From Gemmatimonadota bacterium (GTDB lineage Bacteria > Gemmatimonadota > Gemmatimonadetes > Longimicrobiales > Gaopeijiaceae), in NCBI GenBank assembly GCA_003564295.1, contig PXFI01000221.1:1-50206 (forward strand): a stretch of DNA of 50,206 nt. The letters are read 5' to 3'. Shown here one piece after another: positions 42,289-50,206 of the stretch. The position numbers and the translations under genes were made by a program. The number at the start of each line of letters is the position of its first letter. Positions within the stretch are counted from its first letter, which is position 1. The notes below the pieces were generated by a model. The model worked only from the letters and a program-made list of their open reading frames with translations, ran no database searches and was not told the DNA's origin.

Positions 42289-45200
42289 TCAGAAGACGAC
42301 TTCGATTTCGGCGGTCCAGGTCCGGAAGTTCGGGTAGGAGTACCCGTCCACCCGGGCGATGGCGGCGGAGCCCGTATCCCCACCCGTCTTGCCCAACTCG
42401 GGATCATACCCCCGGTAGCTGGTCCAGGTGATGAGATTCCGTCCGGCCAGGCTCAGGCCGATGCTGCTGAACCGGTCGGACCCTACCAGACGGTGAATCC
42501 AGTGAGGACTCCAACGGTAGCTCAAAGACACCTCCCGGAGCTTCGTGAAGCTCCCGTCCTCTACAAATAAATCATTGGGGGCAAGCCCCCCTGTGGCACT
42601 GTACCAGGCATCGTAGTAGCCCAGAGGCTTCTTCTCACTGTCGGGTACGCCCGGATCCTGGTCGTAGTATCCGGCCGTGCGTTTGAGGAAGCCCCACTGC
42701 AACGGCTGGTTGTAGATGTGGAAGCCTGCGCTGCGACTCAGAAGGACGTAGGCAGTCAGCCCCTTCCAGCCGAAAGTCGACGACAACCCGGCGTTATAGT
42801 CCGGCATGGTATTACCCAGACGACAATACCAGGTCTGCTCTCCCGTGAACTCGTCGATGCATGCCCCTGCAAATGGCGTTCCCCACTTCACCACGTTCCC
42901 TCCCACCACCGGGCCATCGAGACCCCATTGGGGGTCGCTGAACCCCCAGCCTCCTGTCCAGACCAACAGACCATCGTCGTTGACCTCGAACCCGTCACAT
43001 GACACCCCGGCGGGAAGATCAGCGCATCTCCTGGCCACGATTCCCCCGTACAAGGTCCCCCCCCTCTCTCCTTCTCGAGCGTAGAACACGTTGTCCATGT
43101 TCAACCCGCCAACGCCGTACACGAAGGGGGGAACGCTCAGCTCGGAGATCACGGAACGATTTCGGTCATACAGAAGCTTGGCGCTCCAGGTGAGGTCGGG
43201 TCGGTCGAGCAGGCGAAGACCCAGAGTGGCCTCCCAGGTCTTGCTTTCGATGGTGCCCGCGTTCCTCCACTGAATCCAGAAACCCGTGTACGAAGGCTGG
43301 GGAACCGGCAGGATCTGGTCTTGGGTGGATGTATGGGCGTATGTGACCGAAAGGATGGCCCGGGAGTCCAGGATGGAAAGGTCGAATCCCGCCTCCTGTT
43401 CGACGGAAAACTCAGGCCTGAGGTCCAGGTTGCCCAGGTTCACCGGAGAGATGCGGCCACCGGCCGTGCTGTAGATCTCGTACTGAGCGGGAAAGCTCGG
43501 ACGCCCGCCTGCCGTGCCCAGGGAGTACCGGAGCTTCAGCTCATCGACCTGGGGAATCTGGAAGAAGTCCTCCCGCCCCACCCGCCAGGCACCTCCGATG
43601 CGGTAGTACCACTGGCGTCGCTTGTCCTTCCCGAACAGGGAGCTGCCGTCGTTACGGATGAGGGCGTCCACCACGTACCTGTCGTGCAGGTCGAAGTTCG
43701 TAAGGAAGAAGTACCCATCGGATCGAACGGTCTGAAGATAGTTGCCGGACCAGATATGCCTGTGGTCCGTGTGGGTGAAGGTGGGCACTTCCGCCGCGAC
43801 GAAGTCATACCCAGAGGTACTTGACGCCTCGTAGTCCTCGTTCTCGTAGAGGTATCGCACCATGGAGCTGTTCCGGATCCGGTCGCTGATGTTCCACCGA
43901 GCGGAGGCCGTGAAGCTGGCGTTCATGGCATCCCTCAGACTCCGGAACTTGTGGAGGGTGCCCTCGTCCCCGGTGTCCCCCTGGCGGTAATGCATATCCC
44001 TCTGGAAGACTTCCCAGTCAGCGTCGAGCCGGTCGAAGCTCACGTTGGCGTCGATGGTGAGCCATTCGGCAGGCAAATACCGGAGGTTGGCGCTTCCCAG
44101 GAAGCGGCTCCGACGCTCCATGTCCTCGGTGTTCTTCAGCGTATAGAGCGGGTTGAGGCTCTCCAGGTCTGTAGGGTTGATGAGCGGCTGGAGCTCTCCG
44201 TCCTCCCGCACGGCCAGAAGATCCACACCGGCCGGTACCCGGGTAAGATCGAATAGCGTATTGCCGGAGGTCTCGCTGGGCCTTCCCTGGGACGACCTGC
44301 TGTAGAAGGCGCTGGTCTGGACGATGAGCTTGTCCACCACTCCCTGATCCACATTCAGCCGGAAGTTGCTCCGCGTGAAACCCGGCGTGAACCGCAGGAT
44401 CCCATCCTGTTCCAGGTGGCTGGCGGAGGCGAGGAAGTTGGTCCGCCCGAATCGGCCCTCCACCGAGAGGTTGGACTGGAGAAGATGGGCGCCGGTGAAG
44501 AAGCGGGAAACCTGATCGAACGTCTGACCCGGCCATGCCTGGTCGTTGTAGGTGTCCCAGGGTCCGGTCCCCATCTCCCTGGGCTGGGAACACTGCAGCC
44601 AATCACAGAGGGATCCGTCCAGGTCCACGAACTTCCCCTGTCTGGTCTGAAACCGGTGCTTCTTCGCCAATAGCTTGTCGGGAACGCGAGCCAGCTCTGA
44701 TCCACCGTACTCGGTCCGGAGGGTATAGCGCAGGTGGTCGTCGGGCATCTCGGCCCCACGTCTGGTCCGGACGTGGACGACGCCGGCCCCGGCCCGGGAT
44801 CCATAGAGGGAGGCCGCCGCGGCGCCCTTCACCACCTCGATGCTCTGGATGTCCAGGGCGTCCAGGTCCACCATACCGGAGCCGAGAATCACCCCGTCCA
44901 CGATGTACAGGGGCTCCTGGTCACGCCCCGACGCGTTGAGGCTGTTGACGCCCCGAAGCAGAATGGAGGGAGCCGCTCCCGGGCGCCCACTTCCCAGGAC
45001 CACCGTGACCCCCGCCACCTTCCCCTGGAGGCTCTGGGCGGCGTTCATTCCCGGGATCGGGAGATCTGCCGCCCGCACCTGGGCAACGTCGAACGGTAGC
45101 TTGGTGCGTTGGGTAGCTCCCGCCACGCCGGTCACCACGATCTCCGACAAGGAGATGGCCTGGGGATCCAGGCGCATGTCCACCACCAGGGCGCGGCCGG

Positions 45201-45501
45201 CGTGCACGCTCACCACCTGGGTGGCGGGACGGAAACCCAGGAGCTCCGCCCGCAGGACATATTCTCCTGCCGGGGCGTTGGCGATCAGATACCTCCCCGT
45301 GGCCTGCGTGAGGGCGCCCAGTCGGGCCTCCAATACTCCCACGGTTTCCAGGCTCACCTGGACAGCGTCCAGAGGCTGGCCGGTGCTGGCATCGAACACC
45401 GTGCCCGTGACCGAGCCCGTCTGGGCGGCGGTGGGGGCCGCCGGCTGTAAGGCCAGGGCCATCAGTGCAAGCGGTGGGACAAACCTCCCCAGAGCTCTCA
45501 T
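42289..45501 (-). CDS. SusC/RagA-family TonB-dependent outer-membrane transporter
   Basis: The 1070-residue transporter has a signal peptide, a carboxypeptidase-regulatory-like beta domain (about 27-115, GSVTGTVFDASTGQPL), a TonB-box-like segment (ISLSEIVVTG), a plug domain (about 130-250, with LQGKVAGVTVV, ILLRGVNSLN, PLYIVDGVI, IEVVKGAAAASLYGSRAG) and a large barrel ending EIEVVF. It imports oligomers (glycans or peptides) bound by its SusD partner. Start ATG 45501 has AGGAAG 6 bases upstream. No glycoside hydrolase, polysaccharide lyase or sensor gene is adjacent, so the substrate cannot be inferred. Confidence 0.94.
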   Translation of the reverse strand: MRALGRFVPPLALMALALQPAAPTAAQTGSVTGTVFDASTGQPLDAVQVSLETVGVLEARLGALTQATGRYLIANAPAGEYVLRAELLGFRPATQVVSVHAGRALVVDMRLDPQAISLSEIVVTGVAGATQRTKLPFDVAQVRAADLPIPGMNAAQSLQGKVAGVTVVLGSGRPGAAPSILLRGVNSLNASGRDQEPLYIVDGVILGSGMVDLDALDIQSIEVVKGAAAASLYGSRAGAGVVHVRTRRGAEMPDDHLRYTLRTEYGGSELARVPDKLLAKKHRFQTRQGKFVDLDGSLCDWLQCSQPREMGTGPWDTYNDQAWPGQTFDQVSRFFTGAHLLQSNLSVEGRFGRTNFLASASHLEQDGILRFTPGFTRSNFRLNVDQGVVDKLIVQTSAFYSRSSQGRPSETSGNTLFDLTRVPAGVDLLAVREDGELQPLINPTDLESLNPLYTLKNTEDMERRSRFLGSANLRYLPAEWLTIDANVSFDRLDADWEVFQRDMHYRQGDTGDEGTLHKFRSLRDAMNASFTASARWNISDRIRNSSMVRYLYENEDYEASSTSGYDFVAAEVPTFTHTDHRHIWSGNYLQTVRSDGYFFLTNFDLHDRYVVDALIRNDGSSLFGKDKRRQWYYRIGGAWRVGREDFFQIPQVDELKLRYSLGTAGGRPSFPAQYEIYSTAGGRISPVNLGNLDLRPEFSVEQEAGFDLSILDSRAILSVTYAHTSTQDQILPVPQPSYTGFWIQWRNAGTIESKTWEATLGLRLLDRPDLTWSAKLLYDRNRSVISELSVPPFVYGVGGLNMDNVFYAREGERGGTLYGGIVARRCADLPAGVSCDGFEVNDDGLLVWTGGWGFSDPQWGLDGPVVGGNVVKWGTPFAGACIDEFTGEQTWYCRLGNTMPDYNAGLSSTFGWKGLTAYVLLSRSAGFHIYNQPLQWGFLKRTAGYYDQDPGVPDSEKKPLGYYDAWYSATGGLAPNDLFVEDGSFTKLREVSLSYRWSPHWIHRLVGSDRFSSIGLSLAGRNLITWTSYRGYDPELGKTGGDTGSAAIARVDGYSYPNFRTWTAEIEVVF

Positions 45502-45563
45502 GCGGTGCTTCCTATCGGAAACTGGGATGGGCCGACTCGATCCGCTCCACATGCAACGAAACA

Positions 45564-45615
45564 AGCCGGCTCAGATGTTTCGACGGCTGATTGCCGGAGA
45601 GCACGAAAGCTCTCC
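45564..45615 (-). promoter_or_regulatory. Structured 5' leader of the susC message
   Basis: Two hairpins fall inside the predicted 119-base leader. The first is GGAGAGC (45596-45602) with GCTCTCC (45609-45615), a perfect 7-bp stem around six bases. The second is AGCCG (45564-45568) with CGGCT (45584-45588). A known riboswitch class was not recognised. Confidence 0.45.
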
Positions 45616-45626
45616 TCTGTCCTTGC

Positions 45627-45655
45627 GTACTACCAGCAGCTGTCAAGTTTGTCAA
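45627..45655 (-). promoter_or_regulatory. Putative promoter of the susCD operon
   Basis: On the minus strand a perfect TTGACA (45655-45650) is 17 bases from TAGTAC (45632-45627), which is preceded by TG one base upstream as in extended -10 promoters. A second TTGACA (45646-45641) forms a direct repeat with the first at 9-base spacing. The -10 matches only 3 of 6 bases. Confidence 0.5.
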
Positions 45656-45876
45656 CCGTCCTTCATCCTGTCCCGAGCCCACCCCGTACTCCCCCGGAAG
45701 CAGCCCCCGGCCTGGCTTCGCCGCAGACTGAACGACTTGGTGGGGTGCCCGCCTGACAGGCTGCACCCCGTCGACACCGGTTCCTGTCCATGGCCCAGTG
45801 GAGGGGAGAGAACAGGACCCGCAAGCGGCCAGGAGGGTACCAAACCACGGCACGGGAGTTGCTTTTTTGAGGCGCG

Positions 45877-45925
45877 GGTGCCATGTGAGAAGCTCCGGTG
45901 CGGCGGTCGCCGGCTGCATGGCACC
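45877..45925. repeat. 9-bp perfect inverted repeat upstream of PBP1A
   Basis: GGTGCCATG (45877-45885) and CATGGCACC (45917-45925) are exact inverted repeats flanking 31 bases that themselves contain the inner dyad GGCGGTCGCC. A run of six T (45863-45868) lies just before it on the plus strand. Together they could form a large hairpin in the PBP1A leader or an operator. Confidence 0.6.
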
Positions 45926-46014
45926 TCAAGGGGCACGATGTCAGCAATCATGACCGCCACTGACCCGCCCCGGCACCTGCCACCCGTACGCAAGCGAGCA
46001 ATACCAGGAAAGCC

Positions 46015-48192
46015 ATGGCCACAACGAGTCCACAGATGCCCCCGGGACCCACGGAGAAGCTGCCCCGACTCCTTCTCCTTGCCACTGCATTCTTCCTGTT
46101 CGGGGCGGTGGGAGCGGGTTGGGGCGCCTGGAAGAACCTCTGTGTCGACTGCCCTTCCATCGCCCAGATCTCCACATGGCAGCCGGAGCAGACCAGCAAG
46201 CTGTTGAGCCACGATGGCCGCCTGGTGGTGGAGATCGGCCTGGAGAGGAGAACTCCGGTGCCCCTGGACGCCCTCCCCGAGTACGTCTCCCGGGCCTTCA
46301 TCGCCGTTGAGGACAAGCGGTTCTACGAGCATCGCGGCTACAGCATCCGAGGGATCGTCAGAGCCGCGGTGGTTCGGCTTCCTGGTGTGGGTAGCCTGCT
46401 GAACCGCCGCGCTGGAGGTGGGAGTACCATCACCCAGCAGCTGGCCCGAAACATGTTCGTGCAAACCATCGGGTTTGAGCAGCGCATCACACGGAAGCTG
46501 AAGGAGCTTCAGGTGGCCCTGGCCCTGGAGCAGACCTATACGAAAGACCAGATCCTGGAAGCCTACATCAACCAGGTCAACTACGACCGGGGCTGGTATG
46601 GAATCCAGACCGCCGCCCGGAACTACTTCGGAAAGAACGCCACGGAGCTGAACCCGGCGGAAGCGGCCATGCTGGCTGCCATTCCCAACCGGCCAGCCTA
46701 CTACAACCCCCTCAGGAATCCGGAGATCGGCCTCCGGCGCCGGAACCTGGTTCTGAATCTCATGGTACGGCAAGGGTTCCTTTCCCCGGAGGAGGGGGAG
46801 CAGTGGAAGGCGTGGCCCCTGCCCGATTCGGAGGCGGAGTCACGGGAAGGACCCGCTCCCTACTTCCAGGAGTTGGTACGACGGATCCTGGACGACCGTT
46901 TCGGAGAGCTCCTCTACCGGGGAGGACTCATCGTGTACACCACCCTGGACCTGGACATGCAGGAGGCGGCTCAGCTCTCCATGGATGAAGGATGGGCGGC
47001 CATCGAAGCCCGGCCCGGATACCGCAATCCTCGCTATGAGGACTACAAGGAGCTCACCGACCCCTTTGAAACCGCCGAGACGCCCTATCTCCAGGGGGCC
47101 TTCATCGCCCTGGACCCCCAGACCGGCGCCGTTCGCGCCCTCATCGGAGGGAGGGACTTCCGCCACTCCAAGTTCAACCGGGCCGTCCAAGCCCACCGCC
47201 AGGCCGGATCCGCCTTCAAGCCCTTTGTGTACACGGCAGCACTTAACAGCGGGATACCCGCCTCCCACATTCTGGTGGACGCCCCGGTGGTCCTTCCCCA
47301 GGTGAGCGGCGAGGAGTGGAAACCCCAGAACTTCACCCAGGAGTTCCTGGGACCCATCACCATCCGGGAGGGCCTCAGGCGCTCCATCAACATGATCGCC
47401 ATCAAGCTGGGCATGGAGGTGGGGCTCGAGACGGTGGCCCAGACGGCCCGGAGGCTGGGGATCCGCACCGAGATCCAGAGGTTCCCGTCCACTTCCATTG
47501 GAGCATCGGACGTCATCCCGATTCAGATGGCCGAGGCCTACGGTACCTATGCCACCCTCGGCACCAGGGTTCGGCCCCAACCCATCCTGCGCGTCTTGAG
47601 CGCGGAGGGAGAGGTCCTGTGGGAGCCCCAACCCGACAGATCCCGGGTCCTGGACTCCCTCACTGCCAGGGTGATGGTGACCCTTCTGGAGGACGTGGTG
47701 GCTCTGGGGACAGCCCACACCGGGGTCCGTGTGACCGGGGGCCTCCCCTCGGAGGTGCCGGCGGCCGGGAAGACCGGAACCACCAACGACGGCACCGACG
47801 TCTGGTTCCTGGGCTTCACGCCGGATCTCATGGCGGCCGTCTGGTTCGGGATGGACCGGCCCGCCAACATCTGGCCCCAGACCACGGGCGGAGGGGACGC
47901 TTCCCCCGTCTGGGGCCGGTTCATGCGGCGGGTGTACTATGGAGATCCGGCCCAGGCGGAGGAGGATCCGCTGGGTCGTGAGCCGGGCCCCCTCCTCCCC
48001 ATTCCCGAGCCTTGGCCCATGCCTCCGGATATCGTCACCCGCCGGGTGGATTCCAAGACGGGCTTGCTGGGGTCACGCTGGTGTCCCGAGGATCAGGCAT
48101 ACACCGAGTATTTCCTGCCCGGCACCGAACCTACGGAGTTCTGTGACATGAGCGGTCCCCGAATCTTCCGGAGGCTCCCGGAGCTTCCGTGA
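46015..48192 (+). CDS. Class A penicillin-binding protein 1A
   Basis: The 725-residue bifunctional peptidoglycan synthase has one N-terminal membrane anchor (about 17-40) and a GT51 glycosyltransferase domain with AVEDKRFYEHRG (about 99), GGSTITQQLARN and KLKELQVALALE. The transpeptidase domain has SxxK in QAGSAFKPFVYTAAL (about 400), SxN in RRSINMIAIK (about 456) and KTG in AGKTGTTNDGTDVWF (about 585). The C-terminal 40 residues carry two Cys and a short Pro-rich end. The start ATG has AGGA 6 bases upstream. Its gene is divergent from susC and converges on the phosphorylase gene, with copy C of the dispersed element between. Confidence 0.95.
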   Translation: MATTSPQMPPGPTEKLPRLLLLATAFFLFGAVGAGWGAWKNLCVDCPSIAQISTWQPEQTSKLLSHDGRLVVEIGLERRTPVPLDALPEYVSRAFIAVEDKRFYEHRGYSIRGIVRAAVVRLPGVGSLLNRRAGGGSTITQQLARNMFVQTIGFEQRITRKLKELQVALALEQTYTKDQILEAYINQVNYDRGWYGIQTAARNYFGKNATELNPAEAAMLAAIPNRPAYYNPLRNPEIGLRRRNLVLNLMVRQGFLSPEEGEQWKAWPLPDSEAESREGPAPYFQELVRRILDDRFGELLYRGGLIVYTTLDLDMQEAAQLSMDEGWAAIEARPGYRNPRYEDYKELTDPFETAETPYLQGAFIALDPQTGAVRALIGGRDFRHSKFNRAVQAHRQAGSAFKPFVYTAALNSGIPASHILVDAPVVLPQVSGEEWKPQNFTQEFLGPITIREGLRRSINMIAIKLGMEVGLETVAQTARRLGIRTEIQRFPSTSIGASDVIPIQMAEAYGTYATLGTRVRPQPILRVLSAEGEVLWEPQPDRSRVLDSLTARVMVTLLEDVVALGTAHTGVRVTGGLPSEVPAAGKTGTTNDGTDVWFLGFTPDLMAAVWFGMDRPANIWPQTTGGGDASPVWGRFMRRVYYGDPAQAEEDPLGREPGPLLPIPEPWPMPPDIVTRRVDSKTGLLGSRWCPEDQAYTEYFLPGTEPTEFCDMSGPRIFRRLPELP

Positions 48193-48239
48193 CGGAGCCC
48201 CCCTCCACTCCCTTCCTCGTGGGCCATCCGACTCCGATA

Positions 48240-48288
48240 TCACCTGACCCGGCACAGGAAGCCCCTCCCTTCAGAGGGAGGAGGTCAA
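48240..48288 (-). repeat. Dispersed 3' hairpin element, copy C
   Basis: This 49-bp element overlaps the stop codon of the phosphorylase gene: the TGA of its leading TTGACC is the stop. On the minus strand CCTCCCT and AGGGAGG form a perfect stem around CTGA, followed by GCTTCCTGTGCCGGGTCAGG then TGA. Here it sits between two convergent genes. Confidence 0.85.
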
Positions 48289-49607
48289 TGGAGAGGGATC
48301 CGCTCCCGGATGAGTGACGGGATGGGAGGTGGAGGTTCGGACCCCAGGGCCACGGCTTTCAGGAGGACCCGCCGACCCAGCTCCAGGCCGTCCCGGTCCG
48401 CCGCATGGACCTCCCCAAGGGGATCCCCCCTCTCCACCCGGTCCCCCGGGCGAACGGCCAGCACGAAGCCGACTCGGGGATCAACCACGTCTTCCAGGCG
48501 CCGCCGGCCACCACCCATTTCCACTACCCCATAGCCCAGGGGCACCGGCAGGATCTCCGTGACGAACCCAGAAGTCTCGGCCGTCCCTACACCACACTCG
48601 GGGGCCGACGGAATCAACTCGGGCTTCGTCACCACTCTCGGGTCCCCCCCCTGGCGTTCCACCAAGCGGGCCATGCGAGGGACTGCCCGGCCCTCTTCCA
48701 GAGCTTCACGTGCCCGCCGGACCCCCTCCTCAGGGTCCGATGCCAGGCCGCCCAGACAGAGCATCTCGCCGGTCAGAGCCGTGGAGAGCTCCACCAGGTC
48801 CTCCGGCCCGCCTCCGGCCAGGCACGCCAGGGCCTCCCTGGTCTCGAGCCCATTGCCCACAGCCTGCCCCAGGGGCGCGTCCATCCCGGTAAGGAGGGCC
48901 GCCGTCCGAACACCACGCCCATTGCCCAGGGAGGTCATGGTTCGAGCCAGCTTCCGACTCTCCTCAGCCCCGGGCAGAAAGGAGCCGCTTCCGACCTTCA
49001 CGTCCAGCACCAGGCCCTGGATGCCTTCCGCAAGCTTCTTGCCGAGAATGCTGGCCGCCATGAGAGGGATGGAGGGAACCGTTGCGGTGGCGTCCCGCAA
49101 CGCATAGAGGCGCCGGTCCAGGGGGGCCATCTCTTCGGTCTGGCCCATCATGGCCACACCCACCTCTTCCAGCACGGAGCGGAACTCACCCAGGGTGAGC
49201 CCGGTCCGGAAGCCCGGGATGGCTTCAAGCTTGTCCAGCGTGCCGGCGGTGTGACCCAATCCCCGGCCGGAGATCATGGGAACGAACAGCCCCAGCTCCG
49301 CAGCCAGCGGTGCCAGGACCAGGGAGGTCTTGTCCCCCACTCCACCGGTGGAGTGCTTGTCCACCCCGGGACCCGGCAGATGAGAAAGATCCAGGACGGT
49401 GCCGGATCGGATCGTGAGATCCAGAAGGGTATCCAACTCCGTCGGGGTCATTCCCTGGAAGTGGACCGCCATGAGGAGGGCGGCCATCTGGTAATCCGGG
49501 ACGTCTCCGGTGAGAAAGCCTCCGAATACCTCCTCCAGCTCTTCCGGACTGAGCTCTCCTCCCCTGCGCTTCGTATCGATGATCCGGGAGGGGAGCAACG
49601 ACCTCAC
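48285..49607 (-). CDS. deoA: Pyrimidine-nucleoside/thymidine phosphorylase
   Basis: The 440-residue enzyme cleaves pyrimidine nucleosides with phosphate to give the free base and (deoxy)ribose-1-phosphate. Signatures are the N-terminal helical domain with SPEELEEVFGGFLTGDVPDYQMAALLMA, phosphate-binding KHSTGGVGDKTS, MISGRGLGHTAGTLDKLEAIPG, and ASILGKKLAEGIQGLVLDVKVGSG, including the K+ and base-binding residues. Whether it prefers thymidine (DeoA) or all pyrimidine nucleosides (Pdp) is not decidable by eye. The GTG start overlaps the YtxH stop (GTGA), so the two genes are coupled. The stop lies inside copy C of the dispersed element. Confidence 0.92.
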   Translation of the reverse strand: MRSLLPSRIIDTKRRGGELSPEELEEVFGGFLTGDVPDYQMAALLMAVHFQGMTPTELDTLLDLTIRSGTVLDLSHLPGPGVDKHSTGGVGDKTSLVLAPLAAELGLFVPMISGRGLGHTAGTLDKLEAIPGFRTGLTLGEFRSVLEEVGVAMMGQTEEMAPLDRRLYALRDATATVPSIPLMAASILGKKLAEGIQGLVLDVKVGSGSFLPGAEESRKLARTMTSLGNGRGVRTAALLTGMDAPLGQAVGNGLETREALACLAGGGPEDLVELSTALTGEMLCLGGLASDPEEGVRRAREALEEGRAVPRMARLVERQGGDPRVVTKPELIPSAPECGVGTAETSGFVTEILPVPLGYGVVEMGGGRRRLEDVVDPRVGFVLAVRPGDRVERGDPLGEVHAADRDGLELGRRVLLKAVALGSEPPPPIPSLIRERIPLH

Positions 49608-49852
49608 CCGGCGCCTATGTGCTTCCGGGCCCCGGAAAGAGCGTCGTCCACCCGGTCCTTCACGTCTTCAGCCAGGTCATCCCAGCGATCGCCGGTGCTC
49701 TTACGGATCTCCTTGGCCGTCCTTCCCAGCTTCTTCCGGGTCTTCTTACCACTCTGGGGCGCTGTGAGGTACGCTACCGTAGCGCCGATGGCGGCACCCA
49801 GCAGAAGCCCCGTCATGAAACCCACCAATCGATCGTGCTGCTCGTTACTCAT
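49604..49852 (-). CDS. YtxH-like small membrane protein
   Basis: The 82-residue protein begins MSNEQHDRLVGF, has one membrane helix (MTGLLLGAAIGATVAYLTAP, about 13-32), then a charged amphipathic helix (GKKTRKKLGRTAKEIRKS and on) of the kind found in the YtxH/general stress family. Role in the family is unknown, often linked to stress. The start at 49852 has AAAGGA 9 bases upstream, and an in-frame ATG eight codons earlier is less likely. Its stop overlaps the phosphorylase start. Confidence 0.85.
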   Translation of the reverse strand: MSNEQHDRLVGFMTGLLLGAAIGATVAYLTAPQSGKKTRKKLGRTAKEIRKSTGDRWDDLAEDVKDRVDDALSGARKHIGAG

Positions 49853-50059
49853 GACGCTGTATCCTTTCCCTGGCATCGTTGCTGTTCATCTTCTCGGTCC
49901 ACGGTGTCGAATGGCTTGCCGACCCCATGGTACGCCTTGTCGGTTGCAAAGGTCCATGAGAGCCCTGCCATGCTGCCTCTTCCCGTCCCCGCACCGGACG
50001 CGACTGGCCTGAGATCCCGGACCCACCCCGGCTCCTTTAACCCACCTCCCCCATGAGGG

Positions 50060-50065
50060 TATATT
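50060..50065 (+). promoter_or_regulatory. Putative -10 element of ruvX
   Basis: TATATT lies 24 bases before the ATG at 50089, predicting a transcript start near 50072 and a leader of about 16 bases. A start at the ATG of 50071 would require almost no leader, so this element favours 50089. No strong -35 is visible. Confidence 0.35.
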
Positions 50066-50088
50066 GGGTTATGGATGAGAGCAGGATC

Positions 50089-50206
50089 ATGAGAGTCTTG
50101 GGCATCGATTTCGGAGAGAGGCGCATAGGCCTGGCCTTGAGCGACCCTACGGGTACGCTCGCCTCACCCCTCCCCACCCTGAAGCGCCGGCTGGGCAAGC
50201 GTCCAC
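50089..50206 (+). CDS. ruvX: Holliday-junction resolvase-like protein RuvX/YqgF, partial
   Basis: The first 39 codons before the right edge encode [19 protein letters not shown] and [12 protein letters not shown], the classic RNase H-fold start of YqgF/RuvX with the catalytic Asp in GIDFG and the RIGLA strand. These proteins process 16S pre-rRNA ends and may act on Holliday junctions. An in-frame ATG at 50071 would add six residues. 50089 has AGGA close upstream and fits both the family and the predicted promoter. Confidence 0.9.
   Translation, partial: MRVLGIDFGERRIGLALSDPTGTLASPLPTLKRRLGKRP

Larger units (their letters stand above)
45502..46014. other. Long divergent intergenic region between susC and PBP1A genes
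   Basis: No convincing gene lies in these 513 bases; the small reading frames have no ribosome site or family features. The region holds the predicted susC promoter and structured leader on its left side, and a GC-rich inverted repeat next to a run of six T before the PBP1A gene on its right side. No tRNA fold was found by eye. Confidence 0.7.

Noticed and set aside
45564-45620. SAM or cobalamin riboswitch in the susC leader
   Set aside because: The two stems do not carry the conserved core sequences of those classes, so only a structured leader is reported.
45512-45919. Minus-strand 135-codon frame in the susC-PBP1A intergenic region
   Set aside because: It has no ribosome site or recognisable domain and overlaps the predicted promoter and dyads.

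Overview
The window is GC-rich, densely coded chromosome from a diderm bacterium. The SusC/SusD-like pair, the DUF4384 secreted protein, several lipoproteins, the NYN-LOTUS protein and the gene order around surA-pdxA-ftsEX together fit Gemmatimonadota or a close FCB-group relative. That placement is an inference from gene content. No rRNA, tRNA, CRISPR array, integrase or transposase was seen, and the region looks like core chromosome rather than an island.

Layout. 1-1288 (minus): secreted DUF4384 protein running off the left edge, ending in Pro/Thr/Gly/Arg repeats. 1564-12940 (plus): mfd, then a tight run of a PpiC lipoprotein, a SurA-like chaperone, pdxA, ftsE, ftsX, an EnvC-like activator and the DNA polymerase III delta-prime gene. 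12994-17740 (minus): guaB, class V aminotransferase and an MltD-like transglycosylase, with a small charged protein gene of unknown role upstream. 18019-23193: a P1B-4 metal-efflux ATPase, an unknown minus-strand gene, a Fur/PerR-type regulator and dacB (PBP4). 23220-28909: a zinc-ribbon membrane protein, an M30-like metallopeptidase lipoprotein and an SH3-like secreted protein (minus), then an outer-membrane barrel and an M23 lipoprotein (plus). 28913-39739 (minus): a long collinear series read from right to left as cupin, metallopeptidase lipoprotein, aroB, acyl-CoA synthetase, NYN-LOTUS-HhH protein, 3-methyladenine glycosylase, NhaC-type antiporter, etfB, etfA. 39958-45501 (minus): SusC, SusD and a small secreted protein. 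46015-48192 (plus): PBP1A. 48285-49852 (minus): YtxH protein and pyrimidine-nucleoside phosphorylase. 50089 to the right edge (plus): start of ruvX.

How the genes work together. Much of the window concerns the envelope: outer-membrane protein folding (two PPIases), division-coupled peptidoglycan hydrolysis (FtsEX with a degenerate LytM activator), and peptidoglycan synthesis and trimming (PBP1A, DacB, MltD, M23). The rest is housekeeping: transcription-coupled repair, base-excision repair, replication clamp loading, GMP, pyridoxal phosphate and chorismate synthesis, and electron transfer.

The most unusual non-coding signal is an approximately 50-bp hairpin element present three times (24063-24113, 38093-38144, 48240-48288). 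Every copy lies directly behind the stop codon of an unrelated minus-strand gene, in the same orientation. Its stem arms differ between copies while pairing is kept, and its downstream half is almost invariant. The most unusual protein is the 685-residue NYN-LOTUS-LOTUS-HhH protein encoded directly upstream of a DNA glycosylase gene.
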